From Diadema setosum (Eukaryota > Echinodermata > Echinoidea > Diadematoida > Diadematidae), in assembly GCA_033980235.1 (NCBI GenBank), contig CM067059.1:19974100-20038099 (forward strand): a stretch of 64,000 nt of DNA, read 5' to 3'. Numbering within the stretch: the first letter of the stretch is position 1; every line of letters starts with the position of its first letter. Below are positions 12,537 to 21,167 of the stretch, piece after piece. Under the pieces are notes generated by a model. It was not told the DNA's origin. It ran no database searches and saw nothing but the letters and a program-made list of their open reading frames with translations. A program made the position numbers and the translations under genes.

Positions 12537-15500
12537 TATGGATAGATAGATAGATAGACATTATAGATATACTGATGGATGGATGGATGGACAGATAGAG
12601 GGATATGGGAGAAAGAGCTTATTCTCATTACGTGACTCTAAGCTGTCTTATCTAAAATTGAGTCCCCTACACGGCAGCTGGTATTCTCATGGTCGGACAT
12701 CCGGGTATTTATGTGACATGGATCACGAAAAGTGGCATCTGGAGTGAAAACAAACCCTTGAGTAGTCTTGGGGTCAATATGAGACGATATTCTCTACTTT
12801 TCTGACTTTGTAACGCCATGAAATCGTCAGATATGGTCCATCGTAACATTCATGACAGCCACAACACATTTTATTTACAAATTGCGGAAGGGAATTGTTG
12901 ATCGAGGGTTCTGAATGCAGACAGTCCAAATTCATCGAGTGCTGTACTGTGTGGTCTGCATAATAACGGAGATTGGTTCACTGCTTGCATGCGCTGCATT
13001 CACGCGAAAACTCCGCATGGTCACAGGTCATGAACTGTACATAGGCAAGCTGTTTGTTTTTACTCCAGCTACCGGAAGTGACGTATACCCGACACGCAAA
13101 ATACATCTGGTCAACTTCCCATGAATTATTTGGATAAGATGTAATTTCAGGTACACTTTGATGTCAACAGATATTACAGGGTTTATACAGACATGAACTT
13201 TATACCATAAGCATAACCATGAGTGCTGTAGCTTCAATTGAAGACCTTTAGACCGAGGGCCCAGGAGGTTTATTCAACCGAAAAGCGGACAAGAATCTGA
13301 CCTCATACGAAGTTATACATGGACCATGGACATCACAAAAATGCATTGCTGCCGAGTCTCATCGTTGGCCTTCCCGCCAAAATCACGCAATGTATGACGT
13401 CACTTCCGGTTGACCCTTTTCCCAAATTTTTGAGACAGTTTGCGTTGAAGCATCATTATCAAGATGTCAGTTTCGGCATCTAAGAGTGTCCTAGATATGT
13501 TTTATTTGGTATCCAACTAGTTTGGAGTATGTATTTACCATTGGTTATTTGCACATTTTCTATGTGGTGATGCTGTTGAGGGTGAATATAATCATGGCAA
13601 TCATTGTCGACGTGGCTGTTTTAGAGAAAATGACACCTAGATTTTGACCACTTTCTAGAAGATAGTTGTTAGTACTCTCTATAAATATCTCAATCTTGTC
13701 TAATGGTTGTAAAAATCTATATCCAGCCCTTTTTGTGATTTGAGATAAGTCTAGTCTGTTCAAACATGAAAAAGTATAACCCTTCCACCATTTAGGGTAA
13801 CGCCCTTCGTGATCCGAACCTCTGCAACACAAAAATTAAACTTTGAAACAAAGCATTATTGGACATAATGTCATGTTGGAGATTAATGTTCGTACTGAGC
13901 ACACAAAATTGTATATCTCGTCAGAGTATTATAATGTTCTTCACTTAAAGCTTCTAGATAATTTATGGAAGAGAGTACAGGAACTAGGCAATATCTAAAT
14001 CTTCTACATGGGCAAACAGTATTTGCATCATTGTGATCAAGAGTCAAAGTAAATTCGCTATATTTCGTGACACAGCCTTCAGAATGTCTTCGTCATCACT
14101 GACGCTTCATCACTGTCATCGCTTTGCTCACTCCATGTCCCTTCAGATTCCTTATCGTCTCGGTTTGCATTATCTGAAGGACTGGACGACGAGCCTTCGA
14201 GAGATGCGGGGACTGCACTTCCTTGGTACCAGTTCTGGCTCAAAGTGGTTCTGCGTAGATTTCCACCCATAGTCTACAAGACTGCCGTGATGGCTCTCTT
14301 CCACATTCTGGCGACATACTGTGCTCTTCGGATGTGATTTTTAAGTGTTGTGGCACAGAGAGGAAGAGAATTAGTAAAAAACATAATTTATTGGCATCAT
14401 TTATGTGCGATGTTGCAAAGCCATACAGTGGGCAGATGAAGAATGTGGCAGCTCGAATATCTACTTCCTCTTTTGAAAGAGACTGGAAAGATTTGATGTG
14501 TGTTGCACTATTTTCCATCTTTTGACAGGGCTTTACTTTCCCTTTCCTGGAGAAACGTGAAGTGAAAACACAACCTGTCAGGGAGACCACTATGTGCATC
14601 AGTAATGCCAGGTTGCTTCTCTTCGAGAACTGCTGCGATTTTTGAGACATCAACTTACATTCTTTTATTGCCAGAAACAAAGTCTATAATTATTTTTCCT
14701 TCATCAGAAATGGCACAGTACAGCAAGATGATGAAGACGTCTGTGTCACTGGACCTCAAAAAAGATAATGCCCTCTTATTTGCCTATTAGCTTCTTCATG
14801 ATGGCCTTGCAAGTGTCTCGGCATATCTGCTTACAGTTGGTGTTGGCATTCTTCAGTTCTACACAGCTTGCGCCATGAGAAACACACCACATTTTCTATC
14901 GAATAACCTGTCCATCCTGGGGCTTCCTCCATTCCTAGAATCCTACATGATATATCTTGCGAACTGTTCCTTGGAGAACTCTTGAGAAAATCCTTGCCTC
15001 TATGGCGCTGAACCTGATCTGGCCCAGTAATGAAGAATTCATGTGAAGTAGAACATTGCAGGTTTCCCTCAGGATCTTTGATGGAGGGTGATAGGTATTT
15101 GTCTAGTACCAAGTGAATTTCCTCTCCGCGACATGAGCAAACTCTCTTCAAGAGACCCTTGGTCATATGTTGAACTGCTGTGTTGTAGAATGGTCTCATG
15201 AATGATGATGCCTCCGTCAATCATACTTGCTGAGATCACAGGAAATTTGTTTCTAATAGAGTTTCTTCGTTCTGCTGTTTAAAGAGACTGTACAGTTATG
15301 GTTGAGGTGAGGATTTAGCGAGATATTCAGAAACCACTCTATGAGACGTCAAAGAGCATGCAATTCTAAGGTGAATTCTAAGGTGGACAAGGTTTACTTG
15401 ATGAAACTCGGGTTTGAAATGGCTGAGATATCCAAAAACAAGGTGAAACAATGAGATCCTAATAAAAGTCGTGGCCTGTCGCCTTTTATTATCACTTTTT

Positions 15501-16298
15501 TTTTATATCTCAGCCATTTGAAAACCAATTTTCATCAAATAAACGTTGAATCCTTTTCAAAATTACATGCTCTTTCATAATTATTTCATATGAGGTTTCT
15601 CATTTTCTCACTTAGGAATGTTATAACCTGAATCCTCACCTCAACCAGTACTGTACAGTCCCTTTAAGCAGCCTTGGCAAAGCTGCTTTCTCAGTCTTAG
15701 ATCTCTTTGCGTTTTCTGAAACAAAGTTTAACATTTTGATTTTGGAAACTGGCTTCAGAAACCTGGAACTGGCAGCTGCACATTCATCTTGAAACTCAGC
15801 CCGTCTTTTCTGCCCTCGTTCGAGTGTTGTTACGAGAAATTGCCTCGTTGTCTCACTTGTCTTTGAAGAAGCTCTCGTATTTCGCACAAAGTTCATCCAG
15901 TCCAGCATCTTCCTCTACGTCTTGAGGCCTTTACCTGCTGTTATCGTTAGCAGATATCACATAGTTGCAACATATCTAACTGCCTCATCTGATGATTGAA
16001 GAAATCTAGAGAGCAATGCCTTTTCAATTGCGGCGAAGTTGATATGGTGTGCCGTGTTCATATTCACCCTCAATGGCACCGTTACAAATTCAACAGCATG
16101 CTGGAAATATGGTCACTGCAACGTAAAAAAAAAAAAAAAACCACCAACATGTTCTTTTTGTGGCATTTGGCCATTTTCTCCAAATTTTGAGACAGATTCC
16201 ATAGAAGCGTCATCAATAACATGAGTGTATGATCATTTTAGAGTGTACTAAATTATAAATTTTTGGTATCTCAATAGATAAGAGTATGGACTACCATA

Positions 16299-16329
<31 letters not shown>

Positions 16330-19300
16330 TATCATTGTTGTTGTTATTACTATTATCATTATGACTGTGATTATTATTATGATTATGATTATGATTATGA
16401 TGATGATTATTATTATTATTACTGTAATGGTTCCCTTGAGGGTTATGGTGCCCTTGATATGGTGTGCCGAACTCGGAACACCATATCAATGTGGTCGCGA
16501 TGGAAAAGGCAAAAACACATACAACCCCTTTGTCTATGATAGTCCTTCTATGAGCTCATCAATATCTAATCGAGGAAGGTGGCCAGTGAGACAACGAGGC
16601 AATTTCTCCTAACACCACTTGAACGAGGGTAGAAAAGACGGACTGAGTTTCAAGATGAATGTGCAGCTGACAGTGCCAGGTTTCTGAAGTCAGTTCCCAG
16701 AATCAAAATGTTAAACTTTGCCCCAGAAAACGCAGAGATCTAAAACAACAGTACACAGAGTGCACGCAGCTGAGGGAGCCAGAGACGCTCCTGATCGAAA
16801 CCTGCAATGTTCTACTTCACATGAATACTTCATTACTGGGACAGATCAGGTTAATCGCTATAGAGGCAAGGATGTACTCAAGAGTTCTTCATTCAAGGAA
16901 CAATTTGCAAGATTTATCATGTAGGAATGGAGGAAGGTTATTGGATAGAGAATATTGTATGTTTCCCATGGCGGAAGCTGTGTACAATTAAGGAATGCCA
17001 ACAACCAACTGCAAGCAGATATGCCGGGTCACTTGCAAGGACATCATGAAGAAGCTAATGATAAACCATATGCAAATAAGAGGGCACTATCTTCGTGAGG
17101 TCCAGTGACACAAACGTCTTCATCATCTTGCTGTACTGTGCCAGGTCAGATGAAGGAAAAACAATTATGGACTTTGTTTCGGGCAATAACAGAAGGTAAG
17201 TTGATGTCTCAAAAATTGCAGCAGTTCTCGAAGAGAAGCGACCTGACATTACCGATGCACATATTGGTCTCCCTGACAGGTTGCGATTTCACTTCACGTT
17301 TTCCCAGGAAACGGAAAGTAAAACCCTATCAAAAGATGGAAAATAGTGCAACACACATCAAATCTTTCCAGTCTCTCTCAAAACAGGAAGTAGATATTCG
17401 AGCTACCACATTCTTCATCTGCCCACTGTATGGCTTTGCAACATCGGACATAAAATAATGCCAGATATTATACAATGTCTTCAAGCGAATGAGCAGTGGA
17501 GGTGACAAAGGTCCCCTTGCAAGACTGAATAAAATCATCTGCTTTTTACTAATTCTCTTCCTCTCTGTGCCACAACACTTTAAAAATCACATCCGAAGAG
17601 CACAGTATGTTGCCAGACTGTGGAAGAGAGCCAGCACGGCAGTCTTGTAGACTATGGGTGGAAATCTACCCAGAACCACTTTGAGCCAGACTGGTACCAA
17701 GGAAGTGCAGTCCCCGCATCTCTCGAAGGCTCATCGTTCAGTCCTTCAGATAATATGCAAACCGAGACGATAAGGAATCTGAAGGGACATGGAGTGAGCA
17801 AAGCGATGAGAGTGATGGAAGCGTCAGTGATGACAAAGACATTCTGAAGGCTGTGTCACGAACTATAGCGAACTATAGCGACTCTTGATCATAATGATGC
17901 AAATACTGTTTGCCCATGTACAAGATTGAGATATTGCCTAGTTCCTGTACTCTCTTCCATAAAATATCTAGAAGCTTTAAGCAACGGCGTAGCCAGGGTT
18001 TCATCTTAGGGGGGGGGGGGTTAGTCTGCGAGGGAGCGAAGCGACCGAGCCCGAGCGAGCGGAGCGAGCGAGGGGGGGAGGGTGTGGAAGGGGGGTGTCC
18101 CCCCTCCCAAGGTAAGAACTTTTTGCATTTGGATTATGTAAATGGTGCAATTTGATGCATGTTTTTGCGCGTTTTATCGACGTCGAACAGTCCCACTTGT
18201 TTGTGGTAGCAGTTTATTTTGATGTAGATTATTATTGAACAATTTGCTTATAAAATGGTGTAATTTAGATACACTTCTTGTATTAATTCTTTTCACTGAA
18301 TATCATGAACGCGACTGAACCCGAGCGAGCGGAGCGAGCGAGGGGGTAGGGAAGGGTGTGGGAGGGGGGTGTCCCCCCTCCCACAGTAAGAACTTTTTGC
18401 ATTTTGATGTTGTAAATGGTGCAATTTGATGCATGTTTTTGTGCGTTTTATCGACGTGAAACAGTCTCACTTGTTTATGGTAGCAGTTTATTTTGATGTA
18501 GATTACTATTGAACAATTTGCCTATAAAATGGTATAATTTAAATACACTTCTTGTATTAATTCTGTTCACTGAATATCATGAACGCGACTGAACCCGAGC
18601 GAGCGGAGCGAGCGAGCGGGTAGGGGAGGGTGTGGGAGGGGGGTGTCCCCCTCCCAAGGTAAGAACTTTTTGCATTTTGATGTTGTAAATGGTGCAATTT
18701 GATGCATGTTTTTGTGCGTTTTATCGACGTGAAACAGTCTCACTTGTTTATGGTAGCAGTTTATTTTGATGTAGATTACTATTGAACAATTTGCCTATAA
18801 AATGGTATAATTTAAATACACTTCTTGTATTAATTCTGTTCACTGAATATCATGAACGCGACTGAACCCGAGCGAGCGGAGCGAGCGAGGGGGTAGGGGA
18901 GGGTGTGTCCCCCCTCCCAAGGTAAGAACTTTTTGCATTTTGATGTTGTAAATGGTGCAATTTGATGCATGTTTTTGTGCGTTTTATCGACGTGAAACAG
19001 TCTCACTTGTTTATGGTAGCAGTTTATTTTGATGTAGATTACTATTGAACAATTTGCCTATAAAATGGTATAATTTAAATACACTTCTTGTATTAATTCT
19101 GTTCACTGAATATCATGAACGCGACTGAACCCGAGCGAGCGGAGCGAGCGAGGGGGTAGGGGAGGGTGTGTCCCCCCTCCATAGGTAAGAACTTTTTGCA
19201 TTTTGATGTTGTAAATGGTGCAATTTGATGCATGTTTTTGTGCGTTTTATCGACGTGAAACAGTCTCACTTGTTTATGGTAGCAGTTTATTTTGATGTAG

Positions 19301-21132
19301 ATTACTATTGAACAATTTGCCTATAAAATGGTATAATTTAAATACACTTCTTGTATTAATTCTGTTCACTGAATATCATGAACGCGACTGAACCCGAGCG
19401 AGCGGAGCGAGCGAGGGGGTAGGGGAGGGTGTGGGAGGGGGGTGTCCCCCTCCCAAGGTAAGAACTTTTTGCATTTTGATGTTGTAAATGGTGCAATTTG
19501 ATGCATGTTTTTGTGCGTTTTATCGACGTGAAACAGTCTCACTTGTTTATGGTAGCAGTTTATTTTGATGTAGATTACTATTGAACAATTTGCCTATAAA
19601 ATGGTATAATTTAAATACACTTCTTGTATTAATTCTGTTCACTGAATATCATGAACGCGACTGAACCCGAGCGAGCGGAGCGAGCGAGGGGGGAGGGGAG
19701 GGTGTGTCCCCCCTCCCAAGGTAAGAACTTTTTGCATTTTGATGTTGTAAATGGTGCAATTTGATGCATGTTTTTGTGCGTTTTATCGACGTGAAACAGT
19801 CTCACTTGTTTATGGTAGCAGTTTATTTTGATGTAGATTACTATTGAACAATTTGCCTATAAAATGGTATAATTTAAATACACTTCTTGTATTAATTCTG
19901 TTCACTGAATATCATGAACGCGACTGAACCCGAGCGAGCGGAGCGAGCGAGGGGGTAGGGGAGGGTGTGTCCCCCCTCCATAGGTAAGAACTTTTTGCAT
20001 TTTGATGTTGTAAATGGTGCAATTTGATGCATGTTTTTGTGCGTTTTATCGACGTGAAACAGTCTCACTTGTTTATGGTAGCAGTTTATTTTGATGTAGA
20101 TTACTATTGAACAATTTGCCTATAAAATGGTATAATTTAAATACACTTCTTGTATTAATTCTGTTCACTGAATATCATGAACGCGACTGAACCCGAGCGA
20201 GCGGAGCGAGCGAGGGGGTAGGGGAGGGTGTGGGAGGGGGGTGTCCCCCTCCCAAGGTAAGAACTTTTTGCATTTTGATGTTGTAAATGGTGCAATTTGA
20301 TGCATGTTTTTGTGCGTTTTATCGACGTGAAACAGTCTCACTTGTTTATGGTAGCAGTTTATTTTGATGTAGATTACTATTGAACAATTTGCCTATAAAA
20401 TGGTATAATGATTTAAATACACTTCTTGTATTAATTCTGTTCACTGAATATCATGAACGCGACTGAACCCGAGCGAGCGGAGCGAGCGAGGGGGGAGGGG
20501 AAGGTGTGGGAGGGGGGCGTCCCCCTCCCACGTGAAACAGGCCCACTTGTTGAAGGTAGCAGTATATATATTTTAGTGTAGATTATTATTGAACAATTTG
20601 CCTATAAAATGGTATAGTTTAAATACACTAGTCTTCTTGTTGCACTGAATATCATGAACACTGTCTGTTCAGCAATAAAACAGAAAAAGCATGCATGCAC
20701 ACGAGGGTGTAGATAGGGGCATATCCCCTCCCACACGAAGGTGATTTTGCGTTTTCAGACCTGAAATTCAGCGATGTGGTGCACATTTTTGGTGCAATAC
20801 TTTTTCATCGAAGTGTTAAAAGTGTGAATTTAGCTCTTATTCCGAATGTGCACCATCTGTGCGTATGTATAAAGTCTAGAGCTTAGGGGAAGGGGGATTC
20901 CCCCTCCCGCTCGCGAAGCTTTTGCGTTTTTAGAATTGAAATAAAGCGATCTGGGTATAGCCACAGTCTACTTCTTTGCATGGCGGGGGGGGGGGGGGGG
21001 AGGGGGAGCAGGGAGAAGGCGTGGGCGAGTGTTATCTCCACCCTTCCCTTCCGATGGAGCTTTTATCTTTTAAGGTTGAAATTGAGATATCTCGTATACG
21101 CATATTTTATGGAATCAACATTTGGGAAATCA

Positions 21133-21167
<35 letters not shown>

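Noticed and set aside
13560..13832. 90-codon frame conserved between the two foldback arms as an independent gene
   Set aside because: Conservation is explained by the inverted arms. It may be a 3' exon of the transposon gene, so it is mentioned there and not called separately.
18050..20560. CRISPR array
   Set aside because: Units are 263-276 bp direct tandem repeats without unique spacers, in animal DNA, inside a transposon.
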